From the NCBI GenBank assembly GCA_943846715.1, contig OX044356.1:62001-126000 (forward strand): a DNA stretch of 64,000 nt, given 5' to 3'. Under the pieces are notes generated by a model. It made no database searches and had not been told where the DNA came from. It worked only from the letters and a program-made list of their open reading frames with translations. Below are positions 44,090-53,104 of this stretch, piece after piece. Position 1 is the first letter of the stretch; every line of letters begins with the position of its first letter. Position numbers and translations under genes: made by a program. The stretch comes from TMED14 sp002378565. GTDB taxonomy: Bacteria > Bacteroidota > Bacteroidia > Flavobacteriales > Schleiferiaceae.

Positions 44090-44617
44090 TCATCGAAGCA
44101 TTACATAGCGAATGTAATCACTGCCGTGAAGCTCAAAAACCGTACTGCTCACCCATCCCTCTGCCTCTGCGCGGTCATTGAGTAACGGGTAGCAACGGAG
44201 GGGGCCAATCAGGTGGCTCAATGGCTGATCACTAGGGAAGTCAATGTAGATGGCTTGCCCGTAGGGGATGGATTCTTGCATGAGGTCTGCCAGATCCATG
44301 TTGCCAATGGCAAAGCCTTCTTCTGCCATCACCACGGCAACAAAGCTTAGCAAGCTATCTTGATGCACGTCTTTGGGGTTGTTGTAATACAGCCCGACCC
44401 GGTCAGTCATTTGAAGGCCAAGCGATTCAGCTGTGGAATCCAAGCGTTCAAAGGACTTCCCAAGGGTCTTGTAGGGCCCTTCATGCACATAGCCAGCCAG
44501 CTCATAGCCTCCTTCATGGCCATTTTGAATGATCAGGGTTGTGAAGAAGCCAAGGACCCACAACAGGATCATGACAAGGCTTGAAATGATGGCAGAAATA
44601 ATGGCGAGTTGTTTCAT
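44090..44617 (-). CDS. Membrane-anchored GyrI-like (small-molecule-binding) domain protein
   Basis: 175 residues. One N-terminal transmembrane helix (about 5-30) precedes a GyrI-like domain (about 38-165) with YVHEGPYKTLGKSFERLD, VGLYYNNPKDV and AIYIDFPSDQPLS. GyrI-like domains bind small hydrophobic ligands and occur in MerR/BmrR regulators and in stand-alone proteins. The domain here would face the periplasm. An open shifted frame directly follows the stop. It is divergent from the LOG-family gene. Confidence 0.75.
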   Translation of the reverse strand: MKQLAIISAIISSLVMILLWVLGFFTTLIIQNGHEGGYELAGYVHEGPYKTLGKSFERLDSTAESLGLQMTDRVGLYYNNPKDVHQDSLLSFVAVVMAEEGFAIGNMDLADLMQESIPYGQAIYIDFPSDQPLSHLIGPLRCYPLLNDRAEAEGWVSSTVFELHGSDYIRYVMLR

Positions 44618-44683
44618 GGTGGTTCAAAGGTAGTTTCTGAATGCTTGTGGACTTGTACCTTGCAGGGCCAATTTGACTGCCCC

Positions 44684-45292
44684 ATGAAAGACCTGAACCA
44701 AGCCCGTATCACCGTTTATTGTGCCTCATCAGCCATGTCATCCGAGAAGCATTTGCTTGGCGCAGATCAAGTGGCTGCTAGCCTTGTTGAAGCAGGAGCA
44801 TCCCTGGTTTATGGTGGCGGGAAAACGGGATTGATGGGTCGCGTGGCTGATGCAGTGCTGGCTCTTGGTGGCAAGGTTCAAGGCGTCATGCCAGCCTTTC
44901 TTTTCGCCAATGAAGTCAATCATCCGGGCTTGACAGAGCTGATTCAGGTCGAGAATATGCGCGAACGCAAACATTTGTTGATGCATGATACAGAAGGCAT
45001 CATTGCCTTGCCTGGTGGTTGCGGTACCTTGGAAGAATTGATGGAAGCCATCACCCTCAAGCGGCTGGGTCAATACCTCAAGCCCGTGGTCATTGTGAAC
45101 CAAGATGGCTTCTATGATCCTCTAATTGAGATGTTTGACAGCATGGTTGAACAGCAATTCATGCGACCAGAGCACTTGAATCTCTTCACGGTGGTCATGC
45201 AGCCGGCAGATGCCATCGATGCGATTCGACGGACCCCGGATATCGACAAATCCATCCTTCAGAAGGCCACCTACAAGACCAAAACAAGCTGA
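44684..45292 (+). CDS. LOG-family protein (putative cytokinin riboside-5'-monophosphate phosphoribohydrolase type)
   Basis: 202 residues from ATG 44684 (MKDLNQARITVYCASS). A longer ORF starting at 44609 would overlap the divergent gene. The Rossmann core has VYGGGKTGLMGRVADAVL and the catalytic MRERKHLLM and LPGGCGTLEELMEA (PGGxGTxxE). LOG proteins release adenine-type bases from nucleotide 5'-monophosphates. In bacteria outside plant pathogens the role is probably nucleotide salvage or housekeeping. Confidence 0.9.
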   Translation: MKDLNQARITVYCASSAMSSEKHLLGADQVAASLVEAGASLVYGGGKTGLMGRVADAVLALGGKVQGVMPAFLFANEVNHPGLTELIQVENMRERKHLLMHDTEGIIALPGGCGTLEELMEAITLKRLGQYLKPVVIVNQDGFYDPLIEMFDSMVEQQFMRPEHLNLFTVVMQPADAIDAIRRTPDIDKSILQKATYKTKTS

Positions 45293-45316
45293 AATTAAAA
45301 AAATCGGTGCAGATAT

Positions 45317-45346
45317 TTTGAATTGTACCTGAATGGCATACTTTTG
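45317..45346 (+). promoter_or_regulatory. exbB operon promoter
   Basis: TTTG (45317-45320) and TACTTTTG (45339-45346) are 18 nt apart, matching the Bacteroidota -33/-7 pattern. The predicted start of transcription gives a leader of about 40 nt before the ExbB start codon at 45391. Confidence 0.55.
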
Positions 45347-45390
45347 TGAACCTTAGAACAATCCTCTAAATTTAACCTCACATAAAACGC

Positions 45391-46242
45391 ATGAAAAAGG
45401 TTTTCGCTCTGCTCTTAATAGCAGGGATGTTGTTTTCTAACAATCTCATGGCACAGGAAGCTGAAGAAGCTGCCGCCACCACCGAAGAAGCTGCTGCCGT
45501 TGAGGCATCAGCCGATGACTCCATGGCTACTGAAGCTGACACCACTGCTGTTGCAAATGTAGTTGCAGTTGATGAAGAAGCTGCCCCTGAAGAGGAAGCT
45601 GAAGAGGAAGCGTCGTTCACCCAAGTTCTGAAAAAGCAATACATCGATGGAGGCCCTGCCTTCATGTCTTTTGTTTTGGTTTGTTTGATCCTCGGTCTGG
45701 CACTTGCCATTGAGCGCATCATTTACTTGACCCTTTCCACCACCAACAACGACAAGCTTCTTGCTGAAGTTGAGAGCGCTTTGAACAGCGGCGGTGTAGA
45801 TGCAGCTAAAGACGTTTGTCGCAATGCACGTGGACCGGTTGCTAGCATTTTCTACCAAGGCCTGGACAAGGCCGGCGATGGTTTGAATGTGGTTGACAAG
45901 GCTGTTGTCTCTGTTGGCTCTGTTGAGAACGGCAAGCTTGAGCGCGGCGTTTCTTGGATCTCATTGTTTATCGCACTGGCCCCTATGTTAGGCTTCATGG
46001 GTACGGTGATCGGTATGATTGACGCATTCGACGCCATTGAAGATGCTGGAGATATTTCTCCGGGACTTGTTGCCGGTGGCATCAAGGTGGCTTTGTTGAC
46101 AACCGTTTTTGGTTTGATCACTGCCATCATCCTCCAAGTTTTCTTTAACCTTATTGTTGCAATGATTGACAACATCGTCAACAAGATGGAAGATGCTAGC
46201 ATCTCCTTCTTGGATATCATTGCTCAACACACCAACAAGTAA
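45391..46242 (+). CDS. exbB: MotA/TolQ/ExbB proton-channel protein with acidic N-terminal extension
   Basis: 283 residues. A signal peptide (MKKVFALLLIAGMLFSNNLM, cleavage near AQ) is followed by an Ala/Glu/Asp-rich region (about 24-72). Then come three transmembrane helices typical of ExbB: about 88-108, 190-215 (GVSWISLFIALAPMLGFMGT) and 225-262. The conserved Pro and Thr of the TolQ/ExbB core are visible in LAPMLGFMGTVIGMIDAFD. With ExbD it forms the proton-driven motor for TonB. A signal peptide plus acidic domain is an add-on found in Bacteroidota members. Confidence 0.9.
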   Translation: MKKVFALLLIAGMLFSNNLMAQEAEEAAATTEEAAAVEASADDSMATEADTTAVANVVAVDEEAAPEEEAEEEASFTQVLKKQYIDGGPAFMSFVLVCLILGLALAIERIIYLTLSTTNNDKLLAEVESALNSGGVDAAKDVCRNARGPVASIFYQGLDKAGDGLNVVDKAVVSVGSVENGKLERGVSWISLFIALAPMLGFMGTVIGMIDAFDAIEDAGDISPGLVAGGIKVALLTTVFGLITAIILQVFFNLIVAMIDNIVNKMEDASISFLDIIAQHTNK

Positions 46243-46252
46243 AAACAGCAGT

Positions 46253-46666
46253 ATGAAAAACGCTCGGGCTATTTCCATGGGCGCTGCTGTGCTAGCAGGC
46301 TTAATCGGGTTAATCCCCACACTGGGCATTTTGCTTGGGAGTGAGGGTGAGATCTTTATTGGTTCTGCGGTTGTTGCAACGGAAATCTTGATTGTTTTGA
46401 CCGCCTTGCTTGCACTAGCTAGTGCAGGCTTTGGTATGGCAATCAATCCAGGGAATCTTCGCAAAACAGCCATCAGCATTGCTGCCCTTCTCGCTGTCTG
46501 CCTCATCAGTTACTTGATGGCAAGCGGCGCTGATTTCGCATCGTACAACGATGTCACTGAAGCAACATCCAAATGGGTTTCATTTGGCTTGAATGCTTTT
46601 TATGTGACCTTCTTGCTGGGTCTGGGAGCCGTTGGCTACTCCGTGATCCACGGCATGCGTCAATAA
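46253..46666 (+). CDS. Membrane protein of unknown function within the exbBD operon
   Basis: 137 residues from ATG 46253 (MKNARAISMGAAVLAGLIGL). Four predicted transmembrane helices (about 8-28, 38-60, 71-90, 110-132) with short loops. I recognise no enzymatic motif. It lies 10 nt after exbB and 9 nt before the first exbD, and this position is common in Bacteroidota, so it is probably an accessory part of the energising complex. That role is an inference from position only. Confidence 0.65.
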   Translation: MKNARAISMGAAVLAGLIGLIPTLGILLGSEGEIFIGSAVVATEILIVLTALLALASAGFGMAINPGNLRKTAISIAALLAVCLISYLMASGADFASYNDVTEATSKWVSFGLNAFYVTFLLGLGAVGYSVIHGMRQ

Positions 46667-46675
46667 CTCACGATC

Positions 46676-47248
46676 ATGGCAAGAAACAAACGCGCAACAC
46701 CGGAGATCAATGCAGGATCCATGGCGGATATTGCCTTCTTGTTGCTGATTTTCTTTTTGGTTACAACGACCATGGATGTGGACAAAGGCTTGGCGGTCAG
46801 ATTGCCACCATGGTCTGAAGAGCCACAGGATGAGTCCAATGACATCAAGGAGAAAAACATTTTTGTGGTTTTGGTCAACGCCAACAACGACTTGCTAGTT
46901 GAGGATGACTACCTATCTATTGATCAGTTGCGTTCAGCAGCAAAGGACTTCATTGACAACAATGGCGACGGCACCTGTGAGGTCTGCCGTGGTCTTCAGT
47001 TGCCATCAAGCTCTGACAACCCGAAGAAGGCGATTTTGTCTATGCAAAATGACAGAGGCACAAACTACAGCACCTATGTGACGGTTCGCAACGAACTCAT
47101 TGCTGCGTATTCGGAGCTTCGCCAAGACTTGGCACTGCGCCGATTTGGTATCGACTACACGGACCTGTCCGATGAAAGCCGCAAGGAAATCAATGCGTTC
47201 TACCCACAGATTATTTCTGAGGCAGAACCAGTTAAAATTGGAGGCTGA
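46676..47248 (+). CDS. exbD: ExbD/TolR biopolymer transport protein (first copy)
   Basis: 190 residues. A cytoplasmic start, then one transmembrane helix (about 17-37) carrying the conserved proton-binding Asp in MADIAFLLLIFFLVTTTMDV. A periplasmic domain with VVLVNANNDLLVEDD and a Cys pair (about residues 102 and 105, CEVCRG) follows. The Cys pair is absent from the second copy. It couples proton flow in ExbB to TonB. Confidence 0.9.
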   Translation: MARNKRATPEINAGSMADIAFLLLIFFLVTTTMDVDKGLAVRLPPWSEEPQDESNDIKEKNIFVVLVNANNDLLVEDDYLSIDQLRSAAKDFIDNNGDGTCEVCRGLQLPSSSDNPKKAILSMQNDRGTNYSTYVTVRNELIAAYSELRQDLALRRFGIDYTDLSDESRKEINAFYPQIISEAEPVKIGG

Positions 47249-47733
47249 TGTCAAAGTTTAGCAGTAAGAAGTCCAAGGAAATACCTGCAGTGAATACGGC
47301 ATCATTGCCTGACATTGTATTCATGCTCCTATTTTTCTTCATGGTGACAACAACCATGAGAGATCTTGAAATGTTGGTTGGCGTATTGAAGCCTAAAGCA
47401 ACAGAAATTCAAAAAATTGAGCGAAAAGATTTGACGACCTACATATATGTGGGTACACCCAATAACACCGAATCCTATGGATCTGAGCCCCGTGTTCAGT
47501 TGGATGACCAATTGGGCTTAGTCAGTGATGTGCAAGCATTTGTCATCCTCAAGCGCGAGGAAATCAATGAGAAAGAGCGTCCCAAATTCATGGTCTCTAT
47601 CAAAGCTGACGTGAATGTAAAGATGGGTTTGATCTCTGACATCAAACAAGAGTTGCGCAAGGCACAAGCATTGAAGGTCATGTATTCTAGCAGCCCTGCT
47701 TCGTCTGCTGAAGACCTTTACCGAAGCATGTAA
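47248..47733 (+). CDS. exbD: ExbD/TolR biopolymer transport protein (second copy)
   Basis: 161 residues. The single helix (about 14-34) carries the proton-binding Asp in SLPDIVFMLLFFFMVTTTMR. The periplasmic domain ends with VKMGLISDIKQELRKAQAL. The start overlaps the first exbD stop by 1 nt (TGATG). Two different ExbD proteins per operon are usual in Bacteroidota and may form a heterodimer. Followed by a strong terminator. Confidence 0.9.
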   Translation: MSKFSSKKSKEIPAVNTASLPDIVFMLLFFFMVTTTMRDLEMLVGVLKPKATEIQKIERKDLTTYIYVGTPNNTESYGSEPRVQLDDQLGLVSDVQAFVILKREEINEKERPKFMVSIKADVNVKMGLISDIKQELRKAQALKVMYSSSPASSAEDLYRSM

Positions 47734-47757
47734 GCTGTTTCATCAATGAAAACACCG

Positions 47758-47782
47758 CCCGCTGCTTGCAGCGGGTTTTTTT
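47758..47782. terminator. Intrinsic terminator after exbD
   Basis: A perfect 8-bp stem CCCGCTGC / GCAGCGGG with a TT loop is followed by seven T. The last T residues are also part of the stop codon of the convergent CPBP protease gene. Confidence 0.88.
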
Positions 47783-48602
47783 ATGCCTTGTTGGCTGATT
47801 GAATCACCACATAGCTGGCTGCAATGGCTCCCAGGCTGCAGATGACAATGGCCAACACAGGCATGCTGTGATCCCCGCTGAGCCGTTCGGGCCCGCCTTG
47901 CACGACAAGGCCATAGACAATGGCATTGTGAAGCGCATGTGCGGCCATAGGGACCCAAAGCTTACCTGTGACTTGGTAGGCATAGCCAATGATGAGCCCA
48001 CCAGCAAAGAGGTAGGGCACTTGCAGGGGAAGGCCATGGGCAAGACTGAAAACCAGGGCTGTAAGCACCAGGGCCAGCCGATGACTCATCATCTGACCAA
48101 GCAAGCGCTGGATGCCTCCGCGAAAGAAGTACTCTTCTGCCATGGCGGGCAATAGGATGACGGTGAGGGCGCCCATCAGGCGGTAAGCCCATCCAGGCAT
48201 GAAGATCATTTGACCAAAGAGCTCTGCATGGGCTGCGGATTCTGCTATTTGTTTCTGTACCCAGGAGATGTTGCTTGCCTCAGCTAAGCCCAACAAGCCA
48301 TTCATGGCATACTCAGCCAATGGCATCCACAAGCTGAAAAGGCCGATGGCAGACAGGGTGACGGTCAGCGTTAGGGGGCCTTGTTGACCAGTTGATTTGA
48401 CCTGTTTGAACAGCCAGTAGCCGGGAATAAGCATGGCTCCGATTGTAGTGAACCACTGCAAGATGATCAAATTCATCCCCTTTGGGCCATCAATCATCGT
48501 GGTTAGCCAGCTGCCAATGAGCAACATGACCACAGTGGAAACGATGATGAGCCCAATGAAGGTCAGGGAGATCTTGGTGAAGGATTGGCTCTGTGCTTTC
48601 AT
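47781..48602 (-). CDS. CPBP-family intramembrane metalloprotease (Abi/CAAX type)
   Basis: 273 residues with eight transmembrane helices. The three catalytic motifs are intact: AEEYFFRGGIQRLL (Glu-Glu-x3-Arg, near residue 155), FSLAHGLPLQV (His, near residue 190) and AAHALHNAIVYGL (His, near residue 225). These enzymes act on prenylated or membrane peptides, and some confer self-immunity. No bacteriocin gene is beside it, so the substrate is unknown. Confidence 0.88.
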   Translation of the reverse strand: MKAQSQSFTKISLTFIGLIIVSTVVMLLIGSWLTTMIDGPKGMNLIILQWFTTIGAMLIPGYWLFKQVKSTGQQGPLTLTVTLSAIGLFSLWMPLAEYAMNGLLGLAEASNISWVQKQIAESAAHAELFGQMIFMPGWAYRLMGALTVILLPAMAEEYFFRGGIQRLLGQMMSHRLALVLTALVFSLAHGLPLQVPYLFAGGLIIGYAYQVTGKLWVPMAAHALHNAIVYGLVVQGGPERLSGDHSMPVLAIVICSLGAIAASYVVIQSANKA

Positions 48603-48638
48603 GGCGTAATTTTGTCAAAAGTCGCACAGGAATTTTAG

Positions 48639-49655
48639 ATGGTCAAAATTGCCGATATACCGGTGGGAGATTTCCCTTTGTTGCTCGCTCCCATGGAGGA
48701 TGTGAGTGATCCCCCCTTTCGCAAATTGTGCAAGACGCATGGTGCAGATGTGATGTACACGGAGTTTATTTCATCTTCTGGATTGATTCGCGATGCGGCC
48801 AAGTCTGTGGCCAAGTTGGACATCTTTGAATACGAACGCCCTATTGGCATTCAGATATTTGGCAATGACCTGGAAGAGATGCAAGAGGCCGCAGCCATTT
48901 GTGAAAAGGCAGGCCCTGACATCATTGACATCAATTTTGGTTGCCCCGTAAAGAAGGTGGCGGGCAAAGGGTCCGGGGCAGGTATCTTAAAGGATATCCC
49001 TAAGATGGTTCGTCTGACAGAAGCCATTGTTAAGGCAGTGGACCTGCCCGTGACGGTGAAAACCCGCCTGGGTTGGGATGCCAACACCAAGTACATTGTG
49101 GATGTGGCTGAACGACTGCAAGATGTTGGCATTCAAGCCCTCTCAATTCATGGGCGCACGCGTGCTCAGATGTACAAGGGCGAGGCAGATTGGGGCCTGA
49201 TTGGCGAGGTAAAGAACAACCCGCACATGCATATCCCCATATTTGGCAATGGTGATGTGGACAGCCCAGAAAAAGTTGTGGCTATGAAGAATCGCTATGG
49301 CGTTGACGGCATCATGATTGGCCGTGCAGCCATTGGCTACCCATGGATATTCAATGAGATCAAGCATTTCATGGCAACGGGTGAGTATTTAGCTCCGCCA
49401 TCTTTGCAAGCCAGGGTGGATGCAGCAAGGCAGCATTTGACAATGTCTATCGCTTGGAAGGGGGATGACCTAGGTCGCATTGAGATGCGACGCCACTACG
49501 GCAACTACTTCCGAAACTTCCCGCATTTCAAGCCATTCAGGATGGCATTGGTGACGTCCAATGATAGCCAGGAGGTCTTTGACACCTTGGATGCTATCGT
49601 GACAGATTATGCAGCGATTTTTGAGGCTGAGAAAGCAAAGGCATTGATGCCTTAG
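48639..49655 (+). CDS. dusB: tRNA-dihydrouridine synthase
   Basis: 338 residues. FMN-binding TIM barrel with LLAPMEDVSDPPFRKLC at the start, the catalytic Cys in INFGCPVKKVAGKGSGAGI, TVKTRLGWD and LSIHGRTRAQMYKGEADW. Gly-rich phosphate-binding IMIGRAAIGYPWI is near residue 227. It reduces uridine to dihydrouridine in the tRNA D-loop. The stop overlaps the convergent permease gene by 4 nt. Confidence 0.95.
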   Translation: MVKIADIPVGDFPLLLAPMEDVSDPPFRKLCKTHGADVMYTEFISSSGLIRDAAKSVAKLDIFEYERPIGIQIFGNDLEEMQEAAAICEKAGPDIIDINFGCPVKKVAGKGSGAGILKDIPKMVRLTEAIVKAVDLPVTVKTRLGWDANTKYIVDVAERLQDVGIQALSIHGRTRAQMYKGEADWGLIGEVKNNPHMHIPIFGNGDVDSPEKVVAMKNRYGVDGIMIGRAAIGYPWIFNEIKHFMATGEYLAPPSLQARVDAARQHLTMSIAWKGDDLGRIEMRRHYGNYFRNFPHFKPFRMALVTSNDSQEVFDTLDAIVTDYAAIFEAEKAKALMP

Positions 49656-50821
49656 CGGAGCAATTCAGTTTGAGGCCGTATGCGCTGCGCTGCCATCCAG
49701 GCAAGCAGGGTTCCAACCATGACCACAAAGCCCCAGGTGAGCCAAGCGAATGTCCATGACCAGGCAACAGGGTAGGCATCCACGATGTAACCTTGGCCTA
49801 AGCTCAGCCAACCAAAAGTTGATTGCCCAGCGATGATGGCACGGCCCATGAGGAGTCCGAAGCCACCCCCTAGGATGCTCATCCACAGCCCACCCCAGGT
49901 GTAGGCAGTCTTGACCTGTGTCAAGGGCATTCCCATGGCAACCAGGGTGGCCGTTTCACGCTTTCGCTCCAGGGCCATTAGGGAGGTGGCCGCGTACAGC
50001 CCCAAGGAAGCAAGCAGCACGATGAAGGCAAGGATGGTTATGGTCACCAACCGTTCAGATTTCAACACATTGAACAAGGTCCGCTCCCAGTCTTTGGGTT
50101 CTTTGCAGAGGTAGTCTCTGGCTGCCAGGCGAAAGGCTTCCATGTCAGCACCTGACTTCAGCCAAACTTTCACCTGGCTCAATTCATGACCAGTCCACTG
50201 TTGAAGGCTAGCTAAGGGAATGAGTACCACGTGCTCATCAACTTGTGGGTGGGCGAAAAATATGCCGTCGACCTGGAGGGCTTGACGGCTCATGTCTTGA
50301 TTGCTCTCAGGCCACATGGCTTGCACAATGGACCCTAGACCATGGCTGTTGATCCCCATTTTCATGGCGACGCCTCTGCCTACCAAGGCGGATCGACTGC
50401 CCCAGTGGTCGGGATTGGCCGTCAGTAAGCTGTCGGTCCAGCGATCAGTGCCTGCATGGGGGGTAACAAAGGACCGTTGAACGGCCACCAGCGTGACCAG
50501 GGCTTCTTGCTCGCCATGCTTCAACAAGGCCTGCTGTTCCAGTACCGGTTCAAAATCCGCAATGTCGGGGTGCGCCAACAGTGCATCCAAAGCCTCGTCC
50601 CAGGCTAGGCCTGTCCCATCAAGTGGCAGGATGCTGACATGTGGATGGACGATGTCGTAATTCTGTCGGATCAGGTTTTCTAAACCATTGAAGGCAGAAA
50701 GGACCACCATCATAGCAGCGGTTCCAACCATGATGCCCGCAGCAGCTGAACGAGTTACTGTTCCGCTCAGGCGGCGGCTGATGACCATTCGCCATCCAAG
50801 TTTTGCAGGCAGTCCCTTCAC
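49652..50821 (-). CDS. FtsX/LolE-type ABC transporter permease
   Basis: 389 residues. MacB-like layout: one N-terminal helix (about 25-45, GIMVGTAAMMVVLSAFNGLE), a large periplasmic domain (about 50-260) and three C-terminal helices with the FtsX motif TATLVAMGMPLTQVKTAYTW. Close to the LolCE group that moves lipoproteins toward the outer membrane. No ATPase gene is adjacent on this strand. It follows rbfA with a 4-nt overlap. Confidence 0.88.
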   Translation of the reverse strand: MKGLPAKLGWRMVISRRLSGTVTRSAAAGIMVGTAAMMVVLSAFNGLENLIRQNYDIVHPHVSILPLDGTGLAWDEALDALLAHPDIADFEPVLEQQALLKHGEQEALVTLVAVQRSFVTPHAGTDRWTDSLLTANPDHWGSRSALVGRGVAMKMGINSHGLGSIVQAMWPESNQDMSRQALQVDGIFFAHPQVDEHVVLIPLASLQQWTGHELSQVKVWLKSGADMEAFRLAARDYLCKEPKDWERTLFNVLKSERLVTITILAFIVLLASLGLYAATSLMALERKRETATLVAMGMPLTQVKTAYTWGGLWMSILGGGFGLLMGRAIIAGQSTFGWLSLGQGYIVDAYPVAWSWTFAWLTWGFVVMVGTLLAWMAAQRIRPQTELLR

Positions 50822-51177
50822 CGAATGGGGTTTTCTCCACCGCCTTTGAGTAGGCGTTCGATATTTTCTTGGTAGTCCATGCTGTCGTCCAAGTAGTATT
50901 TCAAGTTGGGAACCACGCGGAGTTGGTGACGAACCCGTTGACCTAACTCATGGCGAAGCGCAGGTGCATTGGCCTCAACATGCACCATGACTTCATCGCT
51001 GTATTTGGTTGGAAAAACAGACAAGTAGACTTTGCAAAGCCCCAGGTCGGGTGTGACGCGCACTTTGCTGACGGTGATCAGGGTGCCTGTGAAAGTTGAC
51101 TTTGCAACGAGCTGAAAGATCTCTGCCAAATCTTGTTGCAAAACGGATGCGATTTTTTTCTGCCTCGTTGTCTCCAT
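50818..51177 (-). CDS. rbfA: Ribosome-binding factor A
   Basis: 119 residues, usual length. KH-like fold with TRQKKIASVLQQDLAEIFQ at the start, VSKVRVTPDLGLCKVYLSVF in the middle and HQLRVVPNLKYYLDDSMDY at the end. It matures the 5' end of 16S rRNA and is needed in the cold. The stop overlaps the permease start by 4 nt. Confidence 0.95.
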   Translation of the reverse strand: METTRQKKIASVLQQDLAEIFQLVAKSTFTGTLITVSKVRVTPDLGLCKVYLSVFPTKYSDEVMVHVEANAPALRHELGQRVRHQLRVVPNLKYYLDDSMDYQENIERLLKGGGENPIR

Positions 51178-51253
51178 GCGACAAAGGTAGATGTTGGCGT
51201 TATAAATGCATCACCCTGATGCATCCCATCCTGAACTCAGTACCTTCGTCCCC

Positions 51254-53104
51254 ATGTCTCCCTTTGTTCGTGTATTGAGCCACGCCGGCTCTGCAAAATC
51301 CTCTGCCTTGGTTGCCGGCCTATTGTATGTTGGCTACACCATCATGTCCTTGGTTGGGATTGGGATGATCATTCCGGTGATGGATATCATATTGGACAGT
51401 TCCCAGCAGCTGAATGCCCGGCCTCAGGTCATTCAGGATGTGGACAGTCTGCATGCCTGGCTTGCTTATGGGGTGACTTTGGGCATCAAGGCTTATGGCC
51501 CAATGGGCATCTTGTGGCGCATCTGTTTGGCGGCCATGGGCATCTTCGTCATCAAGGCTGTGCTCCGCTATGGTGCCATGTGGCAGATGGCCACGCTCAG
51601 ATCACAGATCGCTGCCAACCTGCGCTCTGCCATTCATCGCAAGGTGCTAAAGCTATCGCCAGGGACCATGAGCGATCAACGCAAGGGCGACATCCTGGCC
51701 CGCGCATCCACCGATGTAACTGAGATTGAGTGGGCCGTTTTGACAGGCTTGGAGCTCTTGGTTAGAGAGCCATTGATCATCCTGGGTTCGTTGGCTATTT
51801 TGCTTGCCATGAGTGTGAAGCTGACGCTGTTCATTCTGCTGGTTGCCCCCTTGAGTGCCTGGCTGCTGCATGTGGTTGGCAAGAAGCTCAAACGCAAATC
51901 ATCCACGGCTCAATCTGCCCTGGGTCAAGTGCTGGCTTCCATGGAGTCAACCTTGAGTGGACTGAACCTGATTCAGGCCTACCAGGCAGAGACAGCGACA
52001 CAGCAGCAATTCAGCCAGATCAATCAATCGGCCATGCATGCTACGCAAGCCGTTCACCGCAAGCGGGATTTGGCAAGCCCCATCTCAGAGGTCATTGGGG
52101 TGGGAACCCTCTTGATGATTCTGCTCTATGGCGGTTCAGTGGTCTTGACGGGTCAAGGAATGACAGGCGCTGCCTTGGTGGGGTTTGTTTTGTTCTTCTA
52201 CCAATTGATTCCTGCGTTCAAGGCTGTGACCATGGCGATTTACAATGTGCAAAAAGGCAGTGCCGCCGCAGACCGCTTGTTTGAGATTTTGGATTTGAAA
52301 GAAACCATTCAAGAGCCAGCCAATGCATTGGATTGGCAGTCACCAAAAAACGGGCCTGAAGTCATTGCCTGGGACAATGTAACCTTCACCTATCCGGGCG
52401 CTGATCGCCCGGCTATTGATCAACTATCTGCAGAGATACGCCGAGGCGAGATTGTGGCATTGGTTGGCCCGTCTGGTGGTGGTAAATCCACCATGATGAA
52501 GCTGTTGGTCCGCAGCATGGACCCGGACAGTGGCCAGGTGACTATGGATGGTCATCCATGTCGCCCATCGGACAAGCCAAGCTTGCGCCTTGCCGCAATC
52601 CGGTCAACCTATTCCTTGGTCAGTCAAGATGCGGTCATGTTCAATGAAAGCGCCCTTGAAAACATCACCCTGGGGGATGACAACCCCGACAAGCAGCGGG
52701 CCATTGAATCAGCCACCAAGGCACAGGCTTTGGGTTTCATTGAAGCCATGCCAGATGGGTGGGACAGTTTGCTCGGTGAAGGCGGCAATAAGTTATCCGG
52801 CGGTCAGCGTCAGCGCATAGCCCTTGCACGTGCCATCTACCGAGATGCGCCAGTCTTCCTTTTGGACGAGGCCACCAGCGCCTTGGATGCAGAAAATGAA
52901 GCATTGGTGCAAGTGGCCATGGATCAGGCAACTGAAAATAAAACCAGCGTGGTGATAGCACATCGGCTTTCAACCATCCACAAGGCAGATCGCATTTTGT
53001 TGATTGACAAGGGCCAAATCACGGAATCAGGAAACCACGAGACCTTGATGCAACGCAATGGCCATTATGCCATGTTGGTTAAAACACAGACCTTTGCTTC
53101 ATGA
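51254..53104 (+). CDS. ABC exporter, fused permease-ATPase (MsbA-like)
   Basis: 616 residues from ATG 51254; an upstream in-frame ATG at 51206 is possible. Six transmembrane helices occupy about 20-320. The ATPase has Walker A VGPSGGGKST (about 408-417), the Q-loop in TYSLVSQDAVMFN, signature LSGGQRQR, Walker B VFLLDEATSALD and the switch His in VIAHRLS. The MsbA group flips lipid A or other lipids across the inner membrane; the cargo here is not certain. Overlaps the epimerase start by 4 nt. Confidence 0.92.
   Translation: MSPFVRVLSHAGSAKSSALVAGLLYVGYTIMSLVGIGMIIPVMDIILDSSQQLNARPQVIQDVDSLHAWLAYGVTLGIKAYGPMGILWRICLAAMGIFVIKAVLRYGAMWQMATLRSQIAANLRSAIHRKVLKLSPGTMSDQRKGDILARASTDVTEIEWAVLTGLELLVREPLIILGSLAILLAMSVKLTLFILLVAPLSAWLLHVVGKKLKRKSSTAQSALGQVLASMESTLSGLNLIQAYQAETATQQQFSQINQSAMHATQAVHRKRDLASPISEVIGVGTLLMILLYGGSVVLTGQGMTGAALVGFVLFFYQLIPAFKAVTMAIYNVQKGSAAADRLFEILDLKETIQEPANALDWQSPKNGPEVIAWDNVTFTYPGADRPAIDQLSAEIRRGEIVALVGPSGGGKSTMMKLLVRSMDPDSGQVTMDGHPCRPSDKPSLRLAAIRSTYSLVSQDAVMFNESALENITLGDDNPDKQRAIESATKAQALGFIEAMPDGWDSLLGEGGNKLSGGQRQRIALARAIYRDAPVFLLDEATSALDAENEALVQVAMDQATENKTSVVIAHRLSTIHKADRILLIDKGQITESGNHETLMQRNGHYAMLVKTQTFAS

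Noticed and set aside
43973..44185. 70-codon + strand ORF beside the GyrI-like gene.
   Set aside because: It runs antisense across the GyrI-like gene and its remnant, and its composition looks like an overlap shadow.
47781..48602. CPBP protease as an immunity gene of a bacteriocin cluster.
   Set aside because: No bacteriocin-like or modification genes are adjacent; the neighbours are exbD and dusB.
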